A DNA stretch of 64,000 bases from Phycomyces blakesleeanus NRRL 1555(-) (taxonomy: Eukaryota; Mucoromycota; Mucoromycetes; Mucorales; Phycomycetaceae): NCBI RefSeq assembly GCF_001638985.1, contig NW_017265154.1, forward strand, positions 930,001 through 994,000, given 5' to 3'. This document shows positions 49,903-61,769 of the stretch, piece after piece. Each line of letters opens with the position of its first letter. The stretch's first letter is position 1. Both the position numbers and the translations under genes were made by a program. Under the pieces are notes generated by a model that made no database searches, was not told where the DNA came from, and worked only from the letters and a program-made list of their open reading frames with translations.

Positions 49903-50803
49903 ATGGCAAACACATTGAATCCTGTCACTGAAACACAGCAGGATTCCACTGTGGAAGAGTGCTCTGAAATTGATGTTCTTGCAAAGAATTGGATTCAATC
50001 ACAGTCTGATAAAGAAGTCGTGAGTATTAAAGGATATGTGTTGTCTCTACCACGCTTTAATTAAGAGAGAGTAATAATGATATCCATTATGTTAAATAAG
50101 AAACGAATCAAGGACGTTGGATCCGATGTTATTCCTCTCAAGGTATTTTTTCCCTCTCCTTAATTAGTGCTTGGTTATATGGAGATCCTTAGGAATATAC
50201 ATATTTAGACAATAGTCTAATTAATTGTACAGATTATCAATTGTGGAATTGTCCCCAATTTTGAACTGAAAAAAGCCAGAGCTATCAACCGTGTCGAACT
50301 TGATACAGTACAAGATATTTCGAAGATTCAACAGGTACAAATAGAGATCCTTCTGTATATGAATATACATATATAGATACGCTTATACCTTTTCTTATAC
50401 TTATATATTAAATTATCAGGTCATGGTTTCTCCTGCTGTTGTATATCCTAATAAGCCAAACTTCAACTATGTACATGTAAGTCCCGTACAGCAAAAGAAT
50501 AACATGCAATTCACAAAATAAGGTTTTTTTTATTAATTGAATATCATTGCCTATGCATTTATCTTTTTTTTAAAAAACAAAACGAAAAAAAAGCTCATCC
50601 TTGTCACCGAAGATCCAACACCGTTTTTAGTACCATATCTTTACCAGACTAATCTTAAGGTTATCCAACCGGCCAAAGAAGAAGAAGGCCGCAAGTCTGC
50701 AAGTAAAGAGGTGGTATTAAAAACTGATCTTCGCGAATTTCTATTCCTTAACCGAAGAGGTGTCCGTGCTCGATTTACGATTCATGAATATCATGATGTA
50801 TAA
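49903..50803 (+). CDS. Orphan 175-aa protein, five exons
   Basis: Exons 49903-50019, 50101-50142, 50233-50334, 50420-50476 and 50594-50803; each junction is GT-AG and every exon is in phase 0, which supports the model. I do not recognise a domain. The product starts MANTLNPVTETQQDSTVEEC, continues through KIINCGIVPNFELKKARAIN and VMVSPAVVYPNKPNFNYVHL, and ends FLFLNRRGVRARFTIHEYHD. It is soluble, has no signal peptide and has a mixed alpha/beta character. It shares a roughly 120-bp upstream region with COX17 on the other strand, so the two may be co-expressed; that is inference only. Confidence 0.6.
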
Positions 50804-50872
50804 ATAAATAAATAAATAAATAAATGAATAAATGAATAAATGAATATATATATATATATATATCGAAAAATT
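50802..50872. repeat. TAAA/TGAA tandem repeat followed by (AT)n
   Basis: About eleven TAAA or TGAA tetranucleotides directly after the stop codon of the orphan gene, then a TA dinucleotide run. A simple microsatellite in the 3' untranslated region. Confidence 0.85.
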
Positions 50873-51073
50873 AAATAATACTAAGAGATAATACATTGAT
50901 ATGTGTATAATATGTACTTGATAGTCCGAGATAGAGAAACCCAGACAGAAAAATTAATGCCAACGGATTAATAATAACTAAATATAAAAGCAAAAGGGAA
51001 ATAAAGAAAGAGAGAGAGGGGGATTATATACAAATATATGGAGTTGATACGGCTGAATTGAAATATGATGGTT

Positions 51074-51378
51074 TCACATCAAGGTGCAGCAGTGGGATTT
51101 CTTGGTGGGACCATAAGGATCTTCTTTTTTATCCACAGCTCCCCACACAGACGGAACCAATGGATCTTTTGTACTGTTGCAATAATCTACAAGTCTATGA
51201 GAATAGTAAGCATTAAATATTCGGCAATGAGGGCAATGAACCTTGTAGCTGCTTCAGAAACAGTTGTTCTCGGGACATTCAGCTGATCTTTCAAATGTTC
51301 ATTGTGGTCAAGCAGTCGTTTAAGTTTGCTGGCGGAGACGTCTTGAGATTGTCTGGCAGCTGTTGATGTATGGGTGGT
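51074..51378 (-). CDS. Heterotrimeric G-protein gamma subunit (N-terminal exon not resolved)
   Basis: Membrane-anchored partner of G-beta in receptor signalling. Exons seen on the minus strand: 51378-51242 and 51194-51074, joined through a 47-nt intron to give EAATRLVDYCNSTKDPLVPS. The GGL-type helix reads KLKRLLDHNEHLKDQLNVPR; the conserved tail VPSVWGAVDKKEDPYGP is followed by KKSHCCTLM. The last four residues CTLM form a CaaX prenylation box with a neighbouring Cys for palmitoylation, as in fungal gamma subunits. The first visible exon starts in phase 0 after a good acceptor (ATGCAG, on the minus strand), so a start exon should lie upstream between about 51380 and 51700; I could not choose it with confidence. 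Confidence 0.88.
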
Positions 51379-52121
51379 CTGCATAAATAAAGATATATGT
51401 GTATAGGCACACGCGTAGAAAGAGCGAGAGACAAGAGAGAAAAAGAAAGAGACAAAATCGGGGTTTAGGGTTGTCCTTGGAAACAACTTCTTGATATCTG
51501 TTGGCCAAGTGACTGGTTATTGCATTGACAGGATGATCGAGTCACGACAGTAGTAAACACAATAAGAGTGGGTCGATAAAATAGTATTGCATTCTTATTA
51601 CAACTTGTTCCATAATTACAAGATTACAAGTGCCTTCTTTATTTTAAACCCTATGCACAAAGAGCTAGGAATTACACAAATATCACAGCGTACGACAATT
51701 GAGGCAGCTCAATTGTGATCATAATTTTCTACCCAAATTATGCAACCTATTCTAGGGAAACAAGCAACACACAAACGCACAAAAAAAGGTTTTAATGATC
51801 AAATTATAGCCATTTTTCTTTCAAAAAGAAAGAAGCTATAATAAGCTCATTTATAACTTTTGCAAGAAGTCTTACATAAACAAAAAATCAACCGCAAAAC
51901 TTCCAATCTGAATCACATAGTAACTCTAGCATCATATATATCTCTATTTCTACTCATAGAATTTTGGTGTTAAGACCGCATTGACCGATCAAATTCCAAT
52001 GCATTGATACATTTAGCGCTATCTAAATTTATGATGATGTAGCGATAACAGTCACGATCGACATGGTTTATGGATTTCTTCAAACACGCCTCTATTGTTT
52101 TGTAACTCATATACACTCACT
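51379..52121. other. Divergent upstream region (G-gamma and NDUFB4)
   Basis: Should contain the missing first exon of the G-gamma gene and the NDUFB4 promoter. Short open stretches such as 51320-51508 (minus) overlap the G-gamma intron. No other gene was seen. Confidence 0.45.
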
Positions 52122-52413
52122 ATGGCCGGCCTCCAGAAAGACCCTGCCTTTGAAAGATGGGCTCATCTCCGTGAGAACACTCATCTCTACTTCCGCTGGA
52201 ACAAAAGAACCGTTAACAAGACCCTTTTCTGGGGTATTGTCATTCCCGTTGGTCTGACAATTTTGTCCTACAAGACCGATGTAAGATTGATAGATATTTG
52301 AACTTTTATTCGCTTTTTTTTATTGTATTCAGGGCTAATATTATACTTTACTATAGAGAAAATGGGATTTTACTGGTGCTCAGACAAAGAAGGAACTCAA
52401 CATGGAGAAATAA
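52122..52413 (+). CDS. NDUFB4: NADH dehydrogenase (complex I) accessory subunit NDUFB4/B15-like
   Basis: Small single-pass subunit of the complex I membrane arm. Two exons, 52122-52280 and 52357-52413; 71 aa. The start is the ATG of MAGLQKDPAFERWAHLRENT; the motif DPAxERWxxxRENT...FRW is typical of fungal NDUFB4. A hydrophobic segment (TLFWGIVIPVGLTILSY) precedes YKTD, then exon 2 gives RKWDFTGAQTKKELNMEK. The second exon was found by the matching KWDF continuation; an alternative reading through the intron gives a hydrophobic artefact. Confidence 0.87.
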
Positions 52414-52701
52414 AACTTATCACTTATAACACTATTTTAAGACTGTTATTGGACTCAGTTGTTAAATCCCGGGTTCCATTTTTTTCTTTTTCATTTTTTT
52501 TCGTGTATATATATATATATATATATATATTGAGGCTCGACACAAGAGATCGATAGGCTTTTTAAAGTGTAAGTACGCTTATCAACCAGTGAATACGATA
52601 ATCAACGTTGGAGTATCAAATGAAGCAAAAAGAAAGAAAGAAAGAAACAAAGTGGAATTACAAAGAAAAGGGGAAGATTATATAACAAGACACTTTACAA
52701 T

Positions 52702-55606
52702 CTACAATGCATCAAAATTGATGATATGAAGGGCCTTGCGTCTCTCCGTCTCATCCTCCCTCTTCTCAGCCCAATAAAGTGCACCAACAACAATACCAAG
52801 TCCACACGCCGCTGCAATAAGAGCAACGAGTACCCATGGTACATAATCTGCAGGTTGAATGTAGAGTTCTACCTTCCAACTAATACAAGAGAGAGAGATA
52901 AGAAATTGTGATTTTTTTTTTTGGAAAAATTGACTTACGATGAGCTGTCCTTGATATTTTCCGGTTGGTAAGGGATGAAGATTAACTGGGAATTTGGGAT
53001 GACGCCTTCGTAGAATAGATAGTTATGCTCCTATTGGAGAAGTTAGTAGACTGTACTATGGATGATAAGAAAGTCTTGAGAGATATTACCTGGTGTCTTG
53101 TTACACCCGCGAACATCTCTTCTACATAATTGTTTGTTCTTCCCAAGCCAAATAAGCAATATGGTGTTTGAAGAGGCATATACGCAGATTGGGAAAGTTG
53201 AGAAACTATATGATTATGGTAAATTATGAGTCAATTCATCATAAATTACTTTGCTTACCTTGATGAACTCGTTTCACGCCAGAGGTGTCAAGGACAGTAA
53301 ACTTAAAGGTTGCTCCAGGGTAACTGACACCATAAGGCTAAAGGAAAAATGAACAGTCCATATTGACTCGTATATAATTTATAGACATAGACACACATAC
53401 CTTTAGACCTGGAAGTACTGGATCTACGGGACAGTAGCTAGAACATACTCCATTGGAAACTAATTAAATGATAAATAAATTGAATATACTCGTGGTATAA
53501 GGTTAAGGAAAAAATACCAAGGCCTTTGAGAAAGAATGCATCGTTAAAGTAGTTATTGATTACAAAGTTAGGTGTCCGGTCAGCACCCTTTCTTCCTGTG
53601 GATTGAAGTACAAGCATGTCGAGGGATCCCTGATAATAAATGTCAGTGCCTATTTTCTCAGTCTTCCTTATCCGTTTAATTACATTCTCATCAATATCAA
53701 AAAAGACAGCTTGACTAGGTCTCGTAACATCTGTCAATGCTGAAACTCCCTTATTAACAATAGAAAACGATCGTTTAGAGGCACTTGTGGCTTTCTTAGA
53801 GCATAATTCGGTGGTACAGATGATAGATTCAAGCAAAATGGCACGCTTATTTGTGGTAACAAGCAAGTCAGGGTAACCGTCTAGGTTATAGTCACCTAAA
53901 AAGAGTCATATAAGAATATATATATTGAATAAAAAAATATTTTCTTTTTACCTGGGTGAATGGCAACAGGTAGTTTCCCTCTAAACAAAGCATCCTCCAT
54001 CTGAATATACTCGCCATCGTCAAGTTCGGCATCGATATCAAAAACAACATAGTTCTACATAAAAGTCAACAAAATATTGACTCCTTATATATATACATTT
54101 ATTTCACTGGACTTACCTCGCTTTGTGGATTATCAAAATCAAAAGTGAACCCAGGATCCGCTACACACAAGTTTTGGGCCTTACGACAAGATGAATTTGA
54201 GTCTTGATTCGTAGAGCATAGACCCATTTGTTTATTGTATACAACGTGAATCTTGCAAGTAGAGCCATGACAGACAGGAAAGACAATATCTATAGAGCCA
54301 TCCCCATCTAAACCACGGAAGTATAATTAGTAAAAATACATTTATATGTATCCAAACACAATTACCCATGTCTGCAAAGCTAAGGGCACCAGCGCCATCA
54401 GGGAGATATAGTGTTTGAGAAAGTTTAAAGCCATCTTTTCTCTCGTTTGTCCATAGTTGGATACGCTTTTGATTGTTCTTTTCTTCACAAACAAACACTA
54501 GGTCTAAAGACAGTAGTTTTTTTCTTTCTTTCTTTAACAAAAAATGCATAGCACGAATTCATACGGTTTATATTTACCAGCTAAACAATCTCCATCCAGA
54601 TCTAGAAATGCGTTAGAGTGAGGATGGGCCCACTTGCAGTTTCCTGTGGTAACTTTATCAAATACAGTAGACGCCGATACTCTGTGTGTGCGTAATAAAA
54701 TACAGTTTGATAAACATTATACTACATAATCCATAATATATATACACTCTTACCTTTCATAAAAATCACTCGAGTTTGTGTTTAATGAATTCCCTTTATT
54801 AAGCCACATATTCAGTTCATCCTTGTCCGTAGTTGCATCCCAAGCATAGCCGAGAAGATCTGGTCTCATATCACCACTAATATCCAGTACCATTGGTAGA
54901 GGCCCTCGCGCAGAAGGTAATTGTATATATTCGGGATCTATCCACAAAAATCAACAATTCGAGCAAAGAAAACACACATACACAATATATATATATATAT
55001 ATATATATATTTTCGGACTGACCAAATGTGTCATTTCCATTGCCAGTGTAGACTCGCATAACGATTTCTCCATCTGCGTTGTTTGATACATCCTCTTGAC
55101 TCATCACCAGAACATCGAGTAGGCCATCGTAGTTATAATCTCCCGGAATAATATTAGTTATAACTAATTTATCTATCTTTATCTGAGGTCCTGTTTTTGG
55201 AGCTACAAATTTAAAGCTCTCTAAGTAATAAAAATAAAAGTAACAGAATTAATAACTGTCGGGTGGTAAATCAACCGAAACAACATTCATCCATAACCTA
55301 CGATGATTCCAGGTGTACACTGAGACCGATGACTGGTCAGAGCTTAGGACAAACAAATCGGTACTACATAATATAATGAGATGAGAATTGAGCAAGAGGA
55401 TTCAGACTTGGATTCTCCACCCTCTTCACTCACAACTTGTCCCCATTAAAGTCTCCAAAAGCAGCAATGGTGCCGTCGAAATCATCTAAGCCAATTGTTC
55501 CTTGGTCCAAGCTATATAGTTTGTTTTGAGGAAACCGAGTGGCATATTCAAAGCTTTGTGAAAACACAGCTGTTCCAAGTAGCGGTAGAAGAAGTAGTTT
55601 AAACAT
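52702..55606 (-). CDS. ITFG1: ITFG1/TIP-like FG-GAP membrane glycoprotein
   Basis: Secreted or surface beta-propeller protein related to T-cell immunomodulatory protein; its function in fungi is unknown. Fourteen exons on the minus strand: 55606-55434, 55363-55302, 55220-55023, 54937-54754, 54681-54578, 54503-54366, 54307-54117, 54054-53952, 53895-53518, 53459-53401, 53337-53259, 53205-53090, 53030-52939, 52879-52702; 684 aa, all phases consistent. Signal peptide [25 protein letters not shown]-type Ca-binding loops: [47 protein letters not shown] and [12 protein letters not shown]. There is a C-terminal transmembrane helix ([20 protein letters not shown]) and a short charged tail. The start at 55606 was preferred to 55741 because it opens directly with the signal peptide. 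Confidence 0.88.
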
Positions 55607-55775
55607 GTTTGCTTGGCACAGACAGCAGAGAGAACAAACACACACACACACAAGTGTGTGTAACATACTACAATAGCGGAGAAAGAGACAGTCACCGAGA
55701 CAAGTGGGTGTAAAGAAAATCTTAGTTTGTGGAAGCTTCATTCTTCTTTGTTTTATTTTATAAAAAAATATTACT
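55607..55775. promoter_or_regulatory. Compact bidirectional promoter
   Basis: Only 169 bp separate the start codons of the ITFG1-like gene (minus) and JJJ1 (plus). The interval holds a (CA)n run at about 55637-55655 and a TTTATTTTATAAA string at about 55752. No specific factor site could be named. Confidence 0.45.
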
Positions 55776-57819
55776 ATGCGGGTGTGTTATTATGATCTGC
55801 TGGGTGTAGAAAGAAAAGCGACCGATGACGAACTTAAAAAAGCGTATAGAAGACAGGCTCTCATTTGGCATCCTGGTAATTAATTATTTACTTGTTTCTA
55901 CATTGGAAAGAAATAAACGATCAGGACAATACTTTGACAGATTCCTGCTTAACGTTACTGCGCCTCATGTAGACAAAAATCACGACAGAGTTTCGGAGGC
56001 AACAGAACGATTTGCTCTTATTAGAGAAGCTTATGAGGTGTTATCAGATGCTCAAGAAAGATCATGGTATAAATAATCATATCTATATAGGTACAAAAAT
56101 CTAACAGAACATTAGGTACGATGGCCACAGAGATGCAATTTTACGCGGTGATGATCACAAAGCATCTCGTGATAGTAGTGCGGGCACGACCACAGAAGAT
56201 TTGATGAGTTACTTTAGTATATCCCAATTCAAGGGTTTCAATGATTCAGATACTGTAAGTTATGCATAATTTTAGTTAATTAAATCCTAAATCTAATTAG
56301 CTGTCTATAGGGTTTCTATACTGTCTATCGCAAATTATTCCAAAAATTAATGAATGAAGAAGAAGAAGCTCACAGGGACACTCCTGATGAAGACGATATT
56401 TCTTTCACACATTATCCCTCTTTTGGAAATTCAAAGACACCTTTTGCCGACAGCGACGGATACATGGGTTACGGCTCTTACGTACGCGATTTCTACAGCG
56501 CCTGGGGAAATTTCACCTCTGTAAAATCATTTCAATGGATGGACAAGTGGAGACTTTCGGAAGCTCCTAACCGTATAGTACGCAGAGCAATGGAAAAAGA
56601 GAATAAGAAAGCCCGCGACACAGCTCGCAAAGAATATAATGATACTGTTAGAGTAAGTCATCATTTACTTTCGTTAAAAAAACTTTTTTCTTTTAACTTA
56701 ATAAGAACAAACGAAAAAAAATGGGTTCATAGAATCTCGCTACATTTATGAGAAAGCGCGACCCGCGCCTCAAAGCATTCCAGGAAGAAGAGCAACGACG
56801 CAAAGATGCTGCAGCTGCTGAGCAAAAGGCCCGAGTTCAACGAGAAAAGCAAGAATTGATGGCACAGGTAGCTGCATATAAAGAACAAGATTGGGCCAAG
56901 GTGAATGATCAGCTCGATGAGCTGTCATCAGAGGAGGACGAAGAAGTTGAAGAAAGTGAATTTTATTGCGTGGTGTGCGATAAGTTTTATAAAAGCGAAC
57001 AGCAATACACTAGTCATGAGAGTAGTCGTAAGCATGTCAAGTTAGCACAAGCCTTAAAAGAGGAGATGATGGCAGATGAGGAAGATTTTGAGTTTGGAAA
57101 GAAAGAAGAAGTCAGTACAAACAATACAGCACAAAACAGCGACAATTTGGGATCTGAAGACGAGCAATTAAATAGCCAGATAAAAAAGAACAAAAAGAAA
57201 AAGAAGAAGGGTGGACCTCGGTGGGGATTTGCAGATGAAGAGAAATTACATGAAGAAGTAGAAGAGGTTAGTGCATTGGCTGCTGCACTTGAATTAGACC
57301 AGTATCGGCGACGAAGGAAAGGAAAGGGACAAGAGGGTAGGTACAACGAAGGGTATATTTTAGCTAAAGCTATTATGTGAACTAAACTACTGTAATTAGA
57401 GAAAGACATCTTGCCCAAACCAAAGACTAAAAAAGAAAAGGCAGCAGCAGCAGCAGCATTAAAAGCAGAGACAATAGGTGTAAATACACCATCATCACCT
57501 GAGGGGAAATCCGAAGATCAGGCTGATGTGAATCTCAAAGTCGAAGAAAGTGATGCAGAAGAAACTCCAGTAAAAGAATCGGCAAAGGCAAAAAGGGAAA
57601 GACGAAAAGAGAAGAAAAAGCTAAAAGAAGAAGCGTCTATAACAGTAAGTGCTTATGTACCGTTAAAAATAATATAAACTCATATGTATATGGTATAAGC
57701 ACAATTGCAATGTGTGTGGTGAAAATTTTGAAACGAGAAATCAACTATTTGGACATATCAAAGAAACCGGACATGCACTTGCTATGGGTACAAAGGACAC
57801 AAAATCTAGACGACGATAA
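55776..57819 (+). CDS. JJJ1: DnaJ protein JJJ1 / DNAJC21 homologue
   Basis: J-domain co-chaperone that activates Hsp70 in late cytosolic maturation of the 60S ribosomal subunit (recycling of shuttling factors). Seven exons: 55776-55875, 55973-56066, 56116-56254, 56311-56652, 56733-57336, 57400-57644, 57700-57819; 547 aa. The J domain begins [20 protein letters not shown] with the HPD triad rebuilt across intron 1 (WHP-D-KNHD). The middle region [20 protein letters not shown] is typical of JJJ1. There are two C2H2 fingers: [20 protein letters not shown] and, in the last exon, [20 protein letters not shown]. Highly charged Lys/Glu stretches lie between them. The product ends KSRRR. Confidence 0.94.
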
Positions 57820-58254
57820 GCAGTTTTTAATACAGATAACCATTGTAATAATCAGAAGTTTGTAAAGTCCATTAATTATTCTCGATATACTATTTTTATT
57901 TCCATCACCCTCATTTTTCTTTATTTATTTTTTAATATTATATTATATAGTGTCATTAAAAGTTCTAAACTATTGCTCTAAAAAAAAGAAATAAGGACAA
58001 ATCATGTCTAACATAGTTTTCCTGGCATATTCTGTTCATATTTCCTCCATGATACATTGAATGAATAGGCTGTATCTTCATGAAAATCTATTTACAGTAG
58101 CTATAAATTATGCACAATATAGAGAAGGCATACATACATGTATTCCCTATAAACTTTGCCTTATTTAATAAGAAAAAATAGCATAACTCGCAAATTTGAA
58201 AGTTGGACATATTTTCCAGATTTTGAAAATCCTGGTTCTGAAAAACGCAACTAT
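57820..58254. other. Spacer downstream of JJJ1
   Basis: AT-rich 3' region; no gene recognised. It ends at the left border of a CACTA-type element. Confidence 0.5.
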
Positions 58255-59452
58255 CACTGTAGGAAATGGCAGGATTTACACCTCCGACCTCGTACCGAGT
58301 TACGTACTCGTAATTTTTGCTATTTAAAAGTCAGTCTTTAAAATACCGACCTCGTAACGAGTTACGAACTCGTAACTTTTATAGCCAATAGCATGCCTGT
58401 TTTAGCCTATTAGTTTTACTTTTTGTCAAATACGATTTATGGGATTTTCTATTATTTTGCATCTAAGCCAATAAAATATTCTAAATATGGCAGATCTATA
58501 CCTTTTTAGGTATTTATATTCTCTTTATGATTGGTTCAACAAATGCATGATATTTTATATTGTATTATTTTGATCAATAAAAACCAAAAAAATTCAAGTT
58601 AAACATAAAGAAGTATGCGAAGAAGAAGTACTAATTTTTATGATATTTAGTAACAGTTTAAGCTATACATTCATTAAATAATATACATATATCTATTTTT
58701 ATGTGATACTTCTTACATTGTTTTATCTAAAAAAAAAAGCTATTTTCTAAGTACTATGATATTGATGAAGGCATGTATATTTCTTAATTGATTCTTTTAA
58801 TCAAAGAGTATAAACCTGCTTTGTGTTAACATTGTTATGCCTGATTCCTACTTTTGAAAAAACAGAAGACAGATTCCCTGCGATTCTCGAAATCTACCGA
58901 GATCTCTAATGAGCATGCGAGCAATCTTGACAACCAAATTGTACTTGATGCAGATATTTTTCTGTCAATTCTTCTCAAGTTACTTTCTTTTGTCAACTTT
59001 GCTGATTCGTATTTTATTAATACTATTCTTCATAGTTGTTAAGTGTGTTCTTGTTAGAGACCTTTAATAATTTAAACCTTGTGAAAAAGTAGAATTAAAA
59101 GAGACTTTTACAAAATAAAAAAACAACAATGCATTAAAAAGTAATCACAGTCATTACTTTTTGGTGGCAAAGGCTTCTTTAAGTTCAGATTAAAAATATA
59201 AGTAATCTGTAGACCATGTTTGTCCCTTTCCCAGTTTTGCAGTCTGATAAGCAGTTTCCCATACTATATTCATCTAAAACGGCCTTCTGGCTTAAAAGCA
59301 AAACAATCATACTTTAATGTTAGCCTCAGAATACTAAAATAGGCTTAGCACATACTAAACTTAGTAAGTGCGTGTCGGACCTTTTCAAGTTACGAGTTTT
59401 GGGCAGAAAGTTACGAGTATCAAAAAATACTCGTAGATTTTTTTCTACAGTG
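58255..59452. mobile_element. Non-autonomous CACTA/EnSpm-type element, 1198 bp
   Basis: The ends read CACTGTAGGAAA at the left and, reverse complemented, CACTGTAGAAAA at the right. The flanks are TAT (58252-58254) and TAT (59453-59455), a 3-bp target duplication as expected for CACTA elements. Sub-terminal ACTCGTAA/TTACGAGT repeats cluster at both ends: about 58280-58377 on the left, 59390-59436 on the right. The interior has only a short open stretch (58854-59042) with no recognised domain, so mobilisation would need a transposase from elsewhere. Confidence 0.8.
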
Positions 59453-59653
59453 TATGGGCCTGTTTCAGATATCGATTGTCAAATATAGCAGCTTATAAAT
59501 GTCTCCATTTTTCTGGCGAGTTCAGAACATTTAATGACAATATCTACCATCTATTAAATACACAAAGTCCTAAAATGAGATGAATGATTCTATATAATTT
59601 TATTCTATGAAATTCTTATATGGTTGAGAAAAATATGTAATTAGTAAGACTTT

Positions 59654-61171
59654 CTAGGTGAACATTGATTCATCTTCAAACAAAACTTTCGGGCGTAATG
59701 GCCATTGATCAAATTTAACAGCAACCTGATCAAGCTGTTCGGCAGTCATTTGGCCAACTAGTATTGAGGGATCAAATGAAAGTCGTTTAAGGATGATCTC
59801 AGCACCTGGACCAAGAGTCCTACATAAGCATTAAAAGAATGTGGGGGGTAAATTATATGCCTCATCGTGATCAAAGGAACTTACTTGACCATTTTTTGTA
59901 ATGGTTGACGTTGCATAACAAATAAATGCTTCAAGACATACTCAAATACGTCCCAATCAGCTATGTATTGACAATATTAGTGATAACCGGTTGAATGAAA
60001 GTATCTAACTTACAATTCAGTTTGGACTTCTCAAACGGTACAAAATGGACAAGGTGGTATTTATTCTAATAGCTGAATGTTAGTAAAATTAATTGTGATA
60101 TGATTTAGACAATATACATTGGGATAAATTGCAGTGTCTGGAGTGGAATAAATAGTCTTGATTTCTGCACATGCTTCTATGACAACACTCATTTTGCAAC
60201 GTGTTGAAGATCCGGGAGCAGAAGTGATTTTCTGGTGCGCAAAACCAAATATAAATAAAATAAGTTTACTACGTAAAATCATATTTGTATACTTACGGTG
60301 TAAAGAGTATCGGGTATCCACATAGCCATTTCTATACGTCCCATTGTGTACAGTGACATCTTGTTATTAATACAAGTAGCAAGTTGGGCCATCAATTGTT
60401 CTCCCTTGGATGTCATTGGAAGCATTCCGGTAAAAAGTATGTTTGGGTTAACTAGATACATTCATTAGCCATTTACTGTATTTTCATTCCATGTGATGGT
60501 ATCTCACTTTTAGACCAGTCCGAATTTTCCATTCCACCAAGATATTCAGATGTCTTTAATGTATTATAGGCTTCCCAGTCATAGCCATCAATTTTCATTG
60601 GAATAATTGAATTATCGCTTTGAGATGCAAGTTCCTTAATGATAGTATACAAAATATGCATATGAGTTATCCAGGGTTATATTAAATGTCAGAGCTAGAT
60701 ATATGTACCTCCATATACTTAAAGTAAGTTGGTAATGGCTCAAGGGAATACACTTTTTTAAAACCATTATTGGCGAGGACAGCAGACCAGACACCAATTC
60801 CTAGTCGACACATATTTCTTTAGGAACAATATACAAATATATAATAATATCTTACCTGGGTAGATATCTACAGCAACCTTTTTCTCGGGGGTTAATATAC
60901 TTAGGGATCTGTAGCCTTCTTCTATTGAATCGATAAAATATAAAAAAAGTAGTAATTTTAGTACAAGGATACCATGTAATATATTTAAACTACTTTATAC
61001 TTCCACAAATTAAAATACAAAATAAAGTTAAATAGAGAAACAAAACATGCCTGCAATGGAGTAATCACATAATGCGGGTCTAATAGCTTTTCCAAGACTC
61101 TTTGGTTTAAATTCCTTTATCCATGTCTTAAGATCAGGGATCTTGGGAATAATCTTTCTGGCACCCAGCAT
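59654..61171 (-). CDS. Mitochondrial transcription factor B (rRNA dimethyladenosine-transferase fold)
   Basis: Mitochondrial RNA polymerase specificity factor related to KsgA/Dim1 methyltransferases (mtTFB/MTF1). Nine exons on the minus strand: 61171-61051, 60921-60856, 60800-60709, 60634-60508, 60451-60297, 60231-60118, 60065-60014, 59960-59885, 59819-59654; 322 aa, phases consistent. SAM-fold motifs: VAVDIYPGIGVWSAVL (motif I), VYSLEPLPTYFKYM (motif II), ILFTGMLP and ERIEMAM-like GRIEMAMWIPD. The C-terminal block LVHFVPFEK...SDWDVFEYVLKHLFVM matches fungal mtTFB. The N-terminus MLGARKIIPKIPDLKTWIK is basic and short. Intron 1 uses a GC donor. It starts 4 bp from a plus-strand micro-ORF. Confidence 0.82.
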
Positions 61172-61175
61172 TATA

Positions 61176-61337
61176 ATGTTCACACCTTTAAATGTCAAAA
61201 ATGGAACAACCCCTTTTTTCTTATCCAGTCAAGAAATCGAACAGCTAAGCCACTTCACTGTACTACAGGCGTCTGAAATTCATGCAGCATTTGAAACAGT
61301 TGCAAACAAATACACGTATAAACTGTCTTACTACTAG
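61176..61337 (+). CDS. 53-codon ORF divergent from mtTFB
   Basis: An ATG at 61176 opens MFTPLNVKNGTTPFFLSSQE and continues EIEQLSHFTVLQASEIHAAFE to a TAG at 61335-61337. The two-helix pattern LSSQEIEQLSHFTVLQASEI recalls the start of EF-hand proteins (calcineurin B-like), but no Ca loop follows and I found no matching downstream exon. It may be a gene fragment, a small real gene or chance. Its start is 4 bp from the mtTFB start on the other strand. Confidence 0.3.
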   Translation: MFTPLNVKNGTTPFFLSSQEIEQLSHFTVLQASEIHAAFETVANKYTYKLSYY

Positions 61338-61769
61338 TGCTATTTTGCTAATACTCAAGATGTCATAATTATATATTTTATTGGGAATTTAGGGCAGAAA
61401 GAGTGTATATATCAAACTCATACTTATATATATATATTTAAGATTAATTAATATATCTATACTTGTTGATTTGTCTGATTAATTGGATGACTAGGAGTAA
61501 CATGCAATAACACGCAGTATTAATAAATTCAAAAGAAAAAGTATATTAACTAGAATTCTAAATCACTTTTATATCACTACTTAACAGCCCCTTTAGTTGA
61601 CTTGTAAAGCTTATCGAGGGTATAATCGATACAATGGTTATATAAAGTACAGCAAAAGTTGTTTGTAGATGAAAGTTTATATTCCAGAATTCTCATTCGT
61701 TTAATAAATGATTGAAAACAATTTTTTGTTTTATTGAACTATACATTAGGATTCTTCTTTTTCTAATAT
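61338..61769. other. Spacer between micro-ORF and Spf1 3' end
   Basis: AT-rich; no coding sequence recognised. It presumably holds the Spf1 3' untranslated region on the minus strand. Confidence 0.5.
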
